A stretch of DNA of 54,280 nucleotides from Candidatus Fermentithermobacillaceae bacterium (lineage in GTDB: Bacteria; Bacillota; Sulfobacillia; Fermentithermobacillales; Fermentithermobacillaceae): NCBI GenBank assembly GCA_018052455.1, contig JAGPNE010000001.1:240981-295260 (forward strand), in the 5' to 3' direction. Within the stretch, counting starts at the first letter, position 1. Each line of letters opens with the position of its first letter. The notes beneath the pieces are model-generated. The model worked only from the letters and a program-made list of their open reading frames with translations, had not been told where the DNA came from and made no database searches. The position numbers and the translations under genes are program-made. This document shows positions 1 to 9,483 of this stretch, in pieces.

Positions 1-577
1 CATAATACGAAGTGCCTTCTAAGGGGAGATCATTGGGCTCGCGCCTTATCATCAATCTTGGGTCTTTGGATGATATCTTCCACGCGCCATCTGGATCTTT
101 GACCCTCATAGTGAGTATCTTCCCGTTTCCGTCTACATCTTCGTCGTATAGTCCCGGTTTCTCATCGTGCCCTTCGGGCCATTCGCGCACGCTGGATCTT
201 ACCGTGTACGGCGTGCAAAGGTAGGATTCGGCTCCATCTACAGCAATTCTGGGTATGAAGAAAAACGTTTGCGCATCCAAAAGAAATGCTATTTCTTCAT
301 CAGTGCCGTAAGATTTGAGCAGGTAATCTATAGTCCAGAGCACAGTCTCGCACGCTGTAACCTCCCCAGCGTGGATGTTGCCATCTACATAGACACCGGG
401 TTTATCTCTTCCTGGACCCGTATCTTTGTTGGTAACCTCGAGCATCCAGATATCTCGCCCTTGAAAGGACCTCCCTATAGATTCAAGGGTACACAGGTTA
501 GGGTACTGTGAAGCAAAGAACCTGAGAGAATCCTCCACTTCTTGATACGTGTGATATTTGTCGAACGTTATAGCCAA
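1..577 (-). CDS. M14-family zinc carboxypeptidase, C-terminal part outside window
   Basis: Reading the minus strand from 577 gives an open frame of about 192 codons that runs off the window at base 1, so only the N-terminal third is present. It contains a DGNIHAGEV segment, where His and Glu are the first two zinc ligands of M14 carboxypeptidases, followed by an IPRIAVDGAE segment. It closely parallels the complete paralog immediately upstream, including the GRDIW, SSKDPRLM and RREP stretches. The most likely start is TTG at 577, preceded by AAAGGGG about 11 bases away; an upstream in-frame start overlapping the neighbour's stop is possible. The zinc His, the substrate Arg and the catalytic Glu lie beyond the window. 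Family knowledge implies removal of C-terminal residues from peptides; the substrate is unknown. Confidence 0.85.
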   Translation of the reverse strand, partial: MAITFDKYHTYQEVEDSLRFFASQYPNLCTLESIGRSFQGRDIWMLEVTNKDTGPGRDKPGVYVDGNIHAGEVTACETVLWTIDYLLKSYGTDEEIAFLLDAQTFFFIPRIAVDGAESYLCTPYTVRSSVREWPEGHDEKPGLYDEDVDGNGKILTMRVKDPDGAWKISSKDPRLMIRREPNDLPLEGTSYY

Positions 578-593
578 TGGGAAATCAGCCCCT

Positions 594-2255
594 TTACTCT
601 TTTAGAGCAACGTGTGAGACAGAAGTGCCCGCTTTTTTGGACTTTGCAGTAATCTCGACGACCGTTGCCTCTGGTGCCCTTATCACCCATTCTAGGGTCC
701 TTTTTCGGTCTTTAGAATTTGTCATTGAGTACCTGCCAGAATAAGAAGACAGACCCTCTAGGTGACCGATCTCTTGTGACTGTTTGCCTGTAATGAACTC
801 TATATTGTCGCCACCGATGGTCACTCTTACAGGATCTGCGCGACCAATCTCAAGGGCTTTTTGACAGGTGTAAGTGGGCTTATACCCCTTGTTTCTGAAA
901 GTGGCTCTGATCCTCCAGAGTGAAGGACCAATGCTATCTGCCTCCACTGATTCTATGTTCAGTTCTGGGAAGCAAGCCGCATGGTATAACGTGAAAAGAC
1001 AGTTCTTATGGCACTCACCCTCAAGGAATTGCGGGGGTGGGTTGGTCAAGGTGAACTTAGAGTTCCATCCCCCTAGCTCAACACGTCCTAGCTGGGGGTG
1101 GTCAAATTCATACCAGGGAACGAACCCTTTACCGGCAAGTTCTCGATCGTTCCACTTCAGAAGATTGAGCTGAGCCTCCTCTGACATCCGCGACTCACCA
1201 AACAGTTTGTTACCTGCACGTACAGATGCGTCCCACAGTTCTGTAGAGAAAGTGATTATTCCCATATGTTCATAAAGCCAATCCATCAAAACCCCTTTGA
1301 GAGCCTTGCTCTTGTCTGTGGTGTAATCTTCGTACGTGGAAATGTGGGGATAGCCCGTCAAATCGGTGCCCTTTTGTCCTATAGTTTTATATATGCTCAC
1401 ATCGAGCGGAGGCATCTTTTCATCGGGAATAGTGCAAGACGGCCTGAGTATGGCTCCCATTGTAGTGTGGTAGGCCATTGCACCTGATATATTTGGATGG
1501 CTCGACACAAACTCTGCAACGGCTCTGGTTTCAGGTTCAGAAAGGGGGTACGGCCCCGCACCATGTTGCTTTACCTCAGGTTCCCAATTTGCCGGGTAGT
1601 TCCTGTTAATATCCAACCCCCATTTCGGTGGAGCCATTTTTATGTCAGAACCATCCCAGTTCTCGAGCAGTCCCTCTGTATAGACAGTGTAAAAGGGACC
1701 TTCTTCATCCCATGGCTCACGTCTCAACATAAGTCTGGGGTCCTTAGATGATACTTTCCAATCACCATCAGGATCCTCGATCCTCATTTGTAATATCAGA
1801 CCATTTTTATCGACATCTTCTTGGAGCAATCCTTCTCGCCTATCTACTTCAGGGTACTCCCTTGTACTGGATCGCAGAGAATAAGGTGTATGCAGAAATA
1901 CATCTGCCCCGTCAACTGAGATCCTTGGTATGACGTAGAAAGCTTTCTTGTCTAGCAACTTGGTCACAAATGAATCTTTACCGTACTCCGATAGAAGATA
2001 CCAGATGGTGTAAAGACAGACTGCCGACCCGGTTACCTCTCCTGCATGGATATTCCCGTCAATATACATGGCTGGTTTGTCCTCAGCAGGGCCAGTCTCT
2101 GAGTTTGTTATCTCTACAAGCCATATATCTCTCCCTTCGTAGGACTTTCCCAGTGAACTCATCTTAGCCAGGTGACTACTTTCGGAAACCATGTCTTTGA
2201 GTGCTTGGGTCATTTCACAGTAATCTAAGTATCGTGAGAAATCCGGTCTTTTCAA
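594..2255 (-). CDS. M14-family zinc carboxypeptidase
   Basis: A 553-residue protein with a complete M14 active-site set: His70 and Glu73 in GNIHAGE as zinc ligands, Arg218 in the NRN motif for the substrate carboxylate, His263 in AYHT as third zinc ligand and Glu339 in FSTELWD as catalytic base. Residues from about 380 onward form an extra C-terminal region, probably a beta-rich accessory domain. No signal peptide is seen, so it is likely cytoplasmic. The start is TTG, preceded by GGAGGGAG with 7-base spacing. Its stop lies 16 bases before the start of the truncated paralog, so the two form a tandem duplicated pair. Peptide breakdown is inferred; sequence alone does not give the specificity. 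Confidence 0.88.
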   Translation of the reverse strand: MKRPDFSRYLDYCEMTQALKDMVSESSHLAKMSSLGKSYEGRDIWLVEITNSETGPAEDKPAMYIDGNIHAGEVTGSAVCLYTIWYLLSEYGKDSFVTKLLDKKAFYVIPRISVDGADVFLHTPYSLRSSTREYPEVDRREGLLQEDVDKNGLILQMRIEDPDGDWKVSSKDPRLMLRREPWDEEGPFYTVYTEGLLENWDGSDIKMAPPKWGLDINRNYPANWEPEVKQHGAGPYPLSEPETRAVAEFVSSHPNISGAMAYHTTMGAILRPSCTIPDEKMPPLDVSIYKTIGQKGTDLTGYPHISTYEDYTTDKSKALKGVLMDWLYEHMGIITFSTELWDASVRAGNKLFGESRMSEEAQLNLLKWNDRELAGKGFVPWYEFDHPQLGRVELGGWNSKFTLTNPPPQFLEGECHKNCLFTLYHAACFPELNIESVEADSIGPSLWRIRATFRNKGYKPTYTCQKALEIGRADPVRVTIGGDNIEFITGKQSQEIGHLEGLSSYSGRYSMTNSKDRKRTLEWVIRAPEATVVEITAKSKKAGTSVSHVALKE

Positions 2256-2298
2256 GTAGATTCTCCCTCCCTACGTTACATGCTCTTGGGACTTTGGA

Positions 2299-2835
2299 CT
2301 AGTATTCGATGCCTTGTCTTGCTTTTACACCCTTTGTAAAATGATGCTTGATCTCCTTCACCTCGGACACCATGTCCGCAACGTCGATTATGCTCTGGGG
2401 ACAATATCTACCAGTCAATACTAAATCTACGTGTGAGGGTCTTGATTCAATGAGGCCAATGACTTTTTGCGTACACAGAAGTCCACACGCCATAGCGATG
2501 CACGCTTCATCAAGTACTACCAGCCCGTATTCGCCTGAATTAATGGCTTCTACGGCACGTTCGAAACCTCTTTCAGCAAGTTCCCTGTCAATTGGATCAG
2601 GGTCACTTAGGTCGACGAAAGAATCACGTCCACATTGTTCAATTTTAAGGTCTGGGAGGAACTTCTCGGCAGAAATCCTCTCGCCGTATACATTGCCTTC
2701 TCCCTTCATAAACTGCAGAAAAAACACCCTTCTGCCCCACCCTATTTGCCTTAGAGCCAAACCCAGCGCCGCGGTTGTCTTTCCTTTTCCGTCTCCTGTG
2801 TAGACCATAACCAATCCTCGCACACTCTCAGACAC
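2299..2835 (-). CDS. cobO: Cob(I)yrinic acid a,c-diamide adenosyltransferase (CobA/BtuR type)
   Basis: A P-loop corrinoid adenosyltransferase of about 178 residues, close to the family length. The Walker A motif GDGKGKTTAALG sits at residues 14-25, followed by the family-typical VFFLQFMKGEG and later VVLDEACIA and VDLVLTGR. It transfers adenosyl from ATP to reduced corrinoid, making adenosylcobalamin or salvaging corrinoids. The chosen start is GTG at 2835, with GGAGGT seven bases upstream; a longer in-frame extension to 2889 has no ribosome site. It is followed by the two M14 peptidase genes on the same strand and is divergent from ftsK. No other cobalamin genes are in the window, so a salvage role or support of a B12 enzyme elsewhere is inferred. 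Confidence 0.92.
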   Translation of the reverse strand: MSESVRGLVMVYTGDGKGKTTAALGLALRQIGWGRRVFFLQFMKGEGNVYGERISAEKFLPDLKIEQCGRDSFVDLSDPDPIDRELAERGFERAVEAINSGEYGLVVLDEACIAMACGLLCTQKVIGLIESRPSHVDLVLTGRYCPQSIIDVADMVSEVKEIKHHFTKGVKARQGIEY

Positions 2836-3034
2836 GATCCGCACCTCCACCCATAGCAGTTTCTGCATCCACCAAGTTATTCCCTTCAATGAACACGGTT
2901 TTGACAGGTTTTCTTCTAGGTCGCGTATCGTCAGCGCATAAGCAGGAATTACGTTATTGCACTAGAAATTATACTCAAACAGGGTGTAACATGTCTTTGG
3001 TGTAATGTAGGTTTGTTTTTGGGGGCTGTGACTT

Positions 3035-5410
3035 GTGAGTTCTGACAGGACAAAAACGTCAAAGAGAAAAGCCGGCGAAGCCAGGACAAGTAAGTGGCCA
3101 TGGGTAGCATTGTGCCTCTTCGGCGTTCTCCTTGTGATTGCCTTAGGGATATCTACCTCAAAGCCAACCGGTCACGGCTGGGCTCTTACCCTCACAATGT
3201 GGGTAGCCAGGACTACAGCCCAAATTGCAGGCGATCTGACAATGTACCTGTGCTTCCTTATAGTCCTTACAGCGCTTGTGAAAATAATAAATACTGACTC
3301 TCCCCTCCCGAGACCGGTATGGGGTCTATGGACCCTTCTTCTGTGCGGTTCCGCTTTTTGGCACGATGCAAGGATCCCCTGGGAAAACAGTTTCCCTATG
3401 GCAAAAATGGGTGCCGGCGGGGGAATTCTGGGCGCTTCGATAGCGTGGTTTCTCAGAGTGCTGCTGGGAAGATTCGGCGCCATCCTCGTGATAGTCGTAG
3501 GAACCTGGATGGGTCTGTCCCTTCTTGTCAACAAATCCCCCTACACTCCCTTTTCCGTAATCTGGATGATCTGTCTTACTGCGTGGCAGGGGATATGCAA
3601 GTTCTTTGCAGACTTTTTCAGACCTCACGGTCCTCAAGTAGAAGCCTTTGAACCTGGAACATCTGAACAGCCTTCTCCCGAGGAAGAGCCAAGGCGGCCT
3701 TCAAGGAAAGATCGTGCGGATAGAAAAGAGGAAACACTCCAAGACGCATCATACGCGAGCACGGTTGCCGAGATACGTGAACAACTAGCGAAATCTGAGA
3801 ACCTCAGAGGAACTGAAACTAGGCAATCTAAACCGCAAAAAAAGGCAGAAGAAGCATTTGCGGTTCCTATGGAACAGCTTTCCTTCGGGGAAGAGATATT
3901 CTACGACCTTCCTCCTACAGATATACTTGATGAGAGCGAAGGTACCCGAGCAAAGACTAATCCCAAACAAATTGACGAGACTGCCAGAAGGATAGAAAAG
4001 ACTCTGCTGTCATTTGGAGTAGCGGCGAAGGTAGTACATGTAACACAAGGTCCTAGCGTTACTCGGTTCGAACTGCAGCCTGGTCCAGGCGTTAAGGTCT
4101 CTAACATAGTAAACCTATCTCAAGATTTAGCTTTAGCTTTGGCAGCTCAAGATATCCGCATAGAAGCTCCAATTCCCGGCAAGTCTGCAATCGGAGTTGA
4201 GGTGCCGAACAAGAGTATCTCTGTGGTACATCTCAGAGAACTCATTGAGTCCAAAGAGTTCAAGAACAGCCCTTCGCCCCTGACTATCGCCCTCGGTAAA
4301 GATATATCTGGTCGGCCGGTAATAACAAGCCTTGACAAATGTGTTCACCTCCTCATAGCAGGAGCTACTGGATCTGGAAAAAGCGTGTGTATTAACTCCA
4401 TCATTGCAAGCATACTGTTCAAGGCACGTCCTGATCAGGTCAAGTTGCTTCTTATCGACCCAAAGAGGGTTGAGCTGTCTGCATGGTCCCGTATACCTCA
4501 TCTGATTTCGCCTGTCGTGACAGATCCCAAGAAGTCGGCAGCGGCTCTGAGATGGGCAGTTAAAGAAATGGAGTCGAGATACGAGCGATTCACCAAAGTA
4601 GGTAGCAGGGATGTTGAGCGGTATAATGAAATATCGGCTGCTCCAGGAAGTGCCAGACCTGCTCTGCCTTACATCGTGATCGTAATCGATGAGCTTTCGG
4701 ATCTTATGATCGCAGCTCCTGCTGAAGTGGAAGATTGCATATTTAGACTTGCGCAGATGGCTAGGGCATCAGGCATATATCTGGTAGTTGCTACTCAGAG
4801 ACCTTCGGTTGACGTGATTACTGGCACCATAAAGGTCAACATTCCTTCAAGGATAGCTTTTGCTGTGTCTTCACAAGTCGACTCCAGAACCATACTCGAC
4901 ATAGGCGGAGCCGAAAAATTGCTAGGGCGAGGAGACATGCTGTTTTTCCCAGTTGGTGCTGCAAAACCGATACGAGCCCAGGGGGCCTATCTTTCCGAAC
5001 CGGAGATAGAGAAAATAGTATCTTTTACTTCAAAGCAAGCACAGCCCCAATATGCTACAGGTGTGCTCACAGTACCCGAATCTTCTGGTCAGGAAGTAGA
5101 AATGCAGGAAGACCCGCTTTTCCCTCAGGCTGTGCGGATAGTAGTTGAAGCAAAACAGGCGTCTGTATCTTTGCTTCAGAGAAGACTTCCTATTGGATAC
5201 TCGAGAGCGGCACGTCTTATTGACGCCATGGAACTCAGAGGTTTCATTGGGCCTTACGAAGGTTCAAAACCTAGAGAAGTCAAACTCTCGATGAACGAGT
5301 ACCTTCGTCTGTTTGAGAATCCCAGCGACGGTAATGATGCCCAAAGCAGCAACGGAATTACAGATTCGCAAGCCCTAGACAATGGCAAAGAAACAGATCG
5401 CACTCAGTAA
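3035..5410 (+). CDS. ftsK: DNA translocase FtsK/SpoIIIE
   Basis: A 791-residue membrane-anchored DNA pump that moves chromosomal DNA through the division or sporulation septum. The N-terminus has several hydrophobic segments at about residues 25-185, then an acidic and basic linker at about 190-300, and the alpha/beta motor with Walker A GATGSGKS near residue 443 and a Walker B-like VIVIDELSDLM near 550. The C-terminal winged-helix gamma domain (about 690-760) is the part that reads polar DNA sequences in this family. The start is GTG at 3035, with GGGGG nine bases upstream. Sequence alone does not separate vegetative FtsK from sporulation SpoIIIE; no sporulation genes flank it. Confidence 0.95.
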   Translation: MSSDRTKTSKRKAGEARTSKWPWVALCLFGVLLVIALGISTSKPTGHGWALTLTMWVARTTAQIAGDLTMYLCFLIVLTALVKIINTDSPLPRPVWGLWTLLLCGSAFWHDARIPWENSFPMAKMGAGGGILGASIAWFLRVLLGRFGAILVIVVGTWMGLSLLVNKSPYTPFSVIWMICLTAWQGICKFFADFFRPHGPQVEAFEPGTSEQPSPEEEPRRPSRKDRADRKEETLQDASYASTVAEIREQLAKSENLRGTETRQSKPQKKAEEAFAVPMEQLSFGEEIFYDLPPTDILDESEGTRAKTNPKQIDETARRIEKTLLSFGVAAKVVHVTQGPSVTRFELQPGPGVKVSNIVNLSQDLALALAAQDIRIEAPIPGKSAIGVEVPNKSISVVHLRELIESKEFKNSPSPLTIALGKDISGRPVITSLDKCVHLLIAGATGSGKSVCINSIIASILFKARPDQVKLLLIDPKRVELSAWSRIPHLISPVVTDPKKSAAALRWAVKEMESRYERFTKVGSRDVERYNEISAAPGSARPALPYIVIVIDELSDLMIAAPAEVEDCIFRLAQMARASGIYLVVATQRPSVDVITGTIKVNIPSRIAFAVSSQVDSRTILDIGGAEKLLGRGDMLFFPVGAAKPIRAQGAYLSEPEIEKIVSFTSKQAQPQYATGVLTVPESSGQEVEMQEDPLFPQAVRIVVEAKQASVSLLQRRLPIGYSRAARLIDAMELRGFIGPYEGSKPREVKLSMNEYLRLFENPSDGNDAQSSNGITDSQALDNGKETDRTQ

Positions 5411-5452
5411 CTATGATTGATCTCTTCGCGTGTAGCCTCAAAGACAGCTTCA

Positions 5453-6295
5453 TTAGGGAACCAACAGGCTCAGGACAACACCCAGCGTTCCTACTATCCA
5501 GCAGTAGTATGAGAACTTGTGTAATTCCCCTTTTTCTATTGTCGCAAATACGATTCGGAGTGCTCCTAATCCCACAATAAAGGAAATGAACGCTCCCATA
5601 AGCGCAATAGGTTCAATTACAGGCCTCTGAGTTTTTATGGCAGTTAAAACATCAAGAAATGCTGCTCCCAACACCGCGGGCAAAGAAAGCAAGAAGGAAA
5701 ACTCGGCCGCATCTTGTCGCGACATCCCGGACAAAAGCCCAGTAGTAATGGTTGTGCCAGATCTAGATATGCCAGGCACTATCGCAACCGCCTGAGAAAC
5801 CCCTACGGCTATGGATTTCTGAAGGGTAACCGTACCCAAAAGGGAACTCTGAGCAGACAATGGCTTCGAATCTCCAGTGCTTCTTCCTGTGCTTAACGAC
5901 TTGGATAAACACAATATGCAACCTGTAATGATTAGGCCCACTGAAGCGGCAAGGCTAGATGAAAAGTACGCGTCTATTTTCTCCTCTAAAGCAAGGCCAA
6001 CAATACCTGCAGGTATTGAAGCTGCTACGACATAGGCAGCAATCGAAAAACACCGCTTCTTTTCCTCGATTGACTTAGGGAAAAACAATCCACTTAGAAT
6101 CAGACAGATCTTTTCTCGTAGCATTACTATAGTTGCAAACGCCGTTCCTACATGCACCCAAATGCTAAAAGTGAGACCTGGGTTCTGTAGTCCAAAAAGC
6201 CTTGCGCCCAAAACAAGGTGTCCCGAACTCGATACAGGCAAAAACTCAGTTAGACCTTGAATAACGCTTAGTACAACTGCATGCCACAAATCCAT
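5453..6295 (-). CDS. uppP: Undecaprenyl-diphosphatase
   Basis: A polytopic membrane enzyme of about 280 residues that dephosphorylates undecaprenyl pyrophosphate, recycling the lipid carrier for cell-wall polymers and giving bacitracin tolerance. Both family signatures are present: QGLTEFLPVSSSGHL near the N-terminus, with the catalytic Glu and Ser cluster, and PGISRSGTTI in the second half. The ATG at 6295 is preferred because GGATGTGA lies six bases upstream; a TTG two codons earlier is also in frame. It is convergent with ftsK and downstream of the Na/Pi cotransporter on the same strand with a gap of 60 bases. Confidence 0.95.
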   Translation of the reverse strand: MDLWHAVVLSVIQGLTEFLPVSSSGHLVLGARLFGLQNPGLTFSIWVHVGTAFATIVMLREKICLILSGLFFPKSIEEKKRCFSIAAYVVAASIPAGIVGLALEEKIDAYFSSSLAASVGLIITGCILCLSKSLSTGRSTGDSKPLSAQSSLLGTVTLQKSIAVGVSQAVAIVPGISRSGTTITTGLLSGMSRQDAAEFSFLLSLPAVLGAAFLDVLTAIKTQRPVIEPIALMGAFISFIVGLGALRIVFATIEKGELHKFSYYCWIVGTLGVVLSLLVP

Positions 6296-6355
6296 CTGCA
6301 ATCACATCCATGGTTTTTCAGTTTCCTGCGTCCTGCATGTATTTTGTAAGAATGT

Positions 6356-7957
6356 CTACATGTCAAGGACTTCTTCAGCAATGTTCACAGCGTGATCCCC
6401 GATTCTTTCAATGTGACCCAGCACATCTAGATAGATTACGCCAGATGCCGGGTAGCAAATCCCCTGGTTGAGTCTCCGTATGTGCTTTGCTCTTAGGTCC
6501 CTTTCCATCTGGTCTAGTGCATCATCTAGAGTTACGATTGAAGACGCTTTGGTTTTGTCTTTAGACTTAAGAGCTTCAATTGCAGTCTCTACTGACTCTA
6601 CAACTTTGGAAATCATCTCGTCTAGTTCTTTTACGGCCTCATCTGAAAACGGTAGGTTATTCTCATATCTATAGTCGGCCAATTCCACGAGACTAGTAGC
6701 ATGGTCTCCAATACGTTCTAGATCAGCACAAATACTTATGACTGAAGTTAGTACCTTAGCTTGAGACTCACTTACATCTTGCTGCGAAATCTTGGCTACA
6801 TAGTAGTTTATCGCTTCTTCTATCTCATCAATGATTTCTTCTATATCGTCAAAACGCCTTCTATCTTTTCCTTGGTCGCCCTGGAAGATCGCAACTGCAG
6901 TCTTTAGGTTCTCGAGGCACAAATCGGCCATTCTGGCTACTTCCTTCTCAGTCTGCATAACCGCCATAAAAGGAGTTAGAATCAACCTTGGATCCAGGTA
7001 TTTGGGGCCGTGGTCTATCGCTAGGTCCTCACCCTTCAGAACCTTGCATACAAGCGAGGCAAACCGATTGATAAAAGGTAGCAGCACAATTGTAGTTATG
7101 ACGTTAAACATTGTGTGAGCATTGGCGATCTGTCGAGACGCTTCAACGCTGGACATGGCTATTATACTCTCAAAGGGATGCAGTATCGGAAGTAATATGA
7201 GCGTCCCAACAACATTGAACAGGAAATGAGCCATAGCAGTTCTGCGTGCAGTCAGAGACGTTCCAATAGAGGAAATAAGCGCTGTCGACGTAGTTCCAAT
7301 GTTGGAACCAAGCAGAATCGGAACTGCCGCGCTTAAGGTGACAATTCCTCGAGACGCCATGGTAACGAGAAGACCCGTAAGAGCCGATGATGACTGCAAA
7401 ATGACCGTGGCAACAATACCCACTAGTATTCCAATTAGTGGGTGTTTTTCTCCTAGAAGCATAAGGTTTAGGAATGGTTCATAATGCTTGAGCGGTTCAA
7501 GTGCATTCCCTACTATGGTTATTCCAAGAAAGAGCATGCCAAAACCTACCAGGAAATCTGCGAACCCCCTAACACTCCTTTTCCTCCCTAGTAACATGAA
7601 GACCATTCCAATGGCTATTGCGGGTAAAGCAATTCGTTCCAGGTTAAAAGCCACCAGCTGAGCGGTAATGGTAGTCCCTATGTTGGCCCCCATTATCACG
7701 CCAATCGCTTGCTCAAGTTTCATAAGTCCGGCATTTACAAAACTCACGCACATGACTGTCGTTGCGGCTGATGATTGAATTACCGCGGTCACAACCACAC
7801 CAGCCGTTACACTTGCTAACGGGTTCACTGTTAGCACCTCAAGAATGCGCCGCATTTTGTCACCGGCTGCTTTTTGCAGACCTTCACCCATTTTGCCCAT
7901 GCCATACAAGAACAGCCCGACCCCACCAAATGCAGTGAGAATCATCTCTATATTCAA
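6356..7957 (-). CDS. Na/phosphate cotransporter family protein with PhoU-like domain
   Basis: A 533-residue protein. The first 320 residues are hydrophobic and hold two Na/Pi-cotransporter repeats with paired signatures (SSAATTVMCVSF and SSSALTGLLVTM, GANIGTT and GSNIGTT). A soluble PhoU-like helical domain follows (about 330-533) with two copies of the ERIGDHA motif. The family (YjbB/NptA-like) moves phosphate with sodium, and in E. coli YjbB mainly exports it; the direction here is unknown. TTG at 7957 is chosen because GGAGGTGA sits five bases upstream, whereas the ATG at 8008 has no ribosome site. Genes for a Pst phosphate system are not nearby. Confidence 0.9.
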   Translation of the reverse strand: MNIEMILTAFGGVGLFLYGMGKMGEGLQKAAGDKMRRILEVLTVNPLASVTAGVVVTAVIQSSAATTVMCVSFVNAGLMKLEQAIGVIMGANIGTTITAQLVAFNLERIALPAIAIGMVFMLLGRKRSVRGFADFLVGFGMLFLGITIVGNALEPLKHYEPFLNLMLLGEKHPLIGILVGIVATVILQSSSALTGLLVTMASRGIVTLSAAVPILLGSNIGTTSTALISSIGTSLTARRTAMAHFLFNVVGTLILLPILHPFESIIAMSSVEASRQIANAHTMFNVITTIVLLPFINRFASLVCKVLKGEDLAIDHGPKYLDPRLILTPFMAVMQTEKEVARMADLCLENLKTAVAIFQGDQGKDRRRFDDIEEIIDEIEEAINYYVAKISQQDVSESQAKVLTSVISICADLERIGDHATSLVELADYRYENNLPFSDEAVKELDEMISKVVESVETAIEALKSKDKTKASSIVTLDDALDQMERDLRAKHIRRLNQGICYPASGVIYLDVLGHIERIGDHAVNIAEEVLDM

Positions 7958-8064
7958 CAAAGTCACCTCCGGTGCGTCGACTGCACTTAACTCCAAGGAC
8001 ACAACCATGATAACATAAGAAATATGGATTGCGCATCAAGTCACAAGCCGGAGGGAGTATGAAA

Positions 8065-9408
8065 ATGTCAAACACATCTGCTTTGCCGCGTAACTGGACC
8101 CAGTTTGAAGAATATACAAAAACGCTAATGGACGAAATGCACATAGCCGGGGCTGCCGTTGCAGTGTCCTCGAACGGAGAACCCATATATGCAAAAGGTT
8201 TCGGCGTGCGCGATTTGTGTACCAAAAAACCTGTGGATCCGAATACCATATTTGGCATCGCATCAGTAAGTAAGTCCTTTACAGCATTGGCTATCATGGG
8301 ATTGCAGGATAAGGGGCTTTTGTCTGTAGACGATCCGGTCACGAAGTACATCCCAGAATGGCGGGTTTCCGGTATTGAGGATATGTCTGCGATAAAGATA
8401 AAGCATCTTCTTTCACACACTACAGGTGTGCCACCTATGAGAAGACGTGAGGATCTTTTTAGGTTTCGCGAACACCTGGAGTTTTTTGCAAATGAACCAG
8501 TTGTTCCTCTGGGCAAGCCGGGCGAGTACCTGAGTTACTGCAATGACACATTTCTCCTACTAGGCCTTATCGTTCAAAGGCTTACGCGAAAACTGTTTAC
8601 CAGGCATATGACAGTAGAAATCCTTGACAGACTTAACATGAATCGTTCCATGTATGGGCTTGACGACCTGCGTAAGTTTGAAAACGTAACCGTTCCATAT
8701 GTGTACAACGAAAAAGAAGGATGCCTCGAGAAGGTCGCGTGGCCGCAACTAGGCAACTATGAAGTAGGAGGCGGTATTCGCTCAACAGTTCTAGACCTCA
8801 TGAAATACTCTCAAGTGTATCTTAACTTAGGTGTCTTTGAGGGAAAAACCATAGTGTCTCCTGAGGCAATACAGGCGATGCAATGCCCTGTCCACCAGAT
8901 TGGAAGACACCAGTACTATTGCTATGCTTTGGAAGTGACACCGAACTACGGAGGCGTAACTCTAGTTGAACATGGCGGCGGACAACCTGGAGTATCCTCA
9001 AACTTCGGTTTTGTGCCAGAAGAGAACATCTCTGTGGCCGTGCTTACCAACGTATCGGATGTTCCAGCGTCACGCATCTGGCTTGCTGCTGTGAACACAT
9101 ACCTCGGATTTCCAATTGACAGGCAACGCAGCTATGAACCGGAGTATTACATGACCTTTGAGGACATGGTGAGATTCTGTGGTACCTACGAATGCGATGA
9201 AGGCAGTAAATTCACCATTGCTCCAGCAGGCAAAGAACTAAGGATAACGATTGGGGACCGTGAGTATGAACTTAGGGCTAGTTCGGAAGACACGCTTGTA
9301 TTCGACAAAAATGGGATGGAACAGGTGATTAAGTTCTACCTTGACGAGTCTCAAAGACCCTGGGCTGCCTTTTTCCATCTTAGAATGCTAAGAAGAGTTT
9401 CCGAGTAG
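8065..9408 (+). CDS. Beta-lactamase-fold serine hydrolase (class C / esterase type)
   Basis: About 447 residues without a signal peptide, therefore probably cytoplasmic and not a classical secreted beta-lactamase. The serine-hydrolase motifs of the class C/penicillin-binding fold are visible: Ser67-x-x-Lys70 in ASVSKSF, a Tyr-x-Asn equivalent in LSYCND and HGGGQPG in place of the KTG box. A C-terminal beta domain (about 365-447) resembles those of peptidase or esterase members of the family. The second ATG (8065) is best placed behind GGAGGG (nine bases); the ATG two codons earlier is too close. A strong terminator follows. Likely substrates are D-amino-acid peptides or esters, which is inference. 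Confidence 0.88.
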   Translation: MSNTSALPRNWTQFEEYTKTLMDEMHIAGAAVAVSSNGEPIYAKGFGVRDLCTKKPVDPNTIFGIASVSKSFTALAIMGLQDKGLLSVDDPVTKYIPEWRVSGIEDMSAIKIKHLLSHTTGVPPMRRREDLFRFREHLEFFANEPVVPLGKPGEYLSYCNDTFLLLGLIVQRLTRKLFTRHMTVEILDRLNMNRSMYGLDDLRKFENVTVPYVYNEKEGCLEKVAWPQLGNYEVGGGIRSTVLDLMKYSQVYLNLGVFEGKTIVSPEAIQAMQCPVHQIGRHQYYCYALEVTPNYGGVTLVEHGGGQPGVSSNFGFVPEENISVAVLTNVSDVPASRIWLAAVNTYLGFPIDRQRSYEPEYYMTFEDMVRFCGTYECDEGSKFTIAPAGKELRITIGDREYELRASSEDTLVFDKNGMEQVIKFYLDESQRPWAAFFHLRMLRRVSE

Positions 9409-9430
9409 AAATATCTGGGCATCCAAGTTT

Positions 9431-9460
9431 AGGCCAGGCAAACTGCCTGGCCTTGCTTTT
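9431..9460 (+). terminator. Rho-independent terminator after the serine hydrolase
   Basis: A perfect 10-bp stem (9431-9440 with 9444-9453, sequence AGGCCAGGCA) closes a 3-base AAC loop and is followed by TGCTTTT. It lies 22 bases after the hydrolase stop codon. On the other strand there is no T tract, so it serves the plus-strand gene best. Confidence 0.85.
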
Positions 9461-9483
9461 GCAATGCTCCCGACTTCTACTTG

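Noticed and set aside
12..511. Two plus-strand open frames at the left edge
   Set aside because: The minus strand here encodes a clear M14 peptidase fragment, so these are shadows.
2836..3034. Promoter TTGACA at about 2912 between cobO and ftsK
   Set aside because: The matching -10 at 16-18 bases is poor; no assignment was made for this 199-base divergent region.
7884..8516. Open frame of 210 codons on the minus strand
   Set aside because: It overlaps the starts of both the Na/Pi transporter and the serine hydrolase and has low-complexity composition without a family match.
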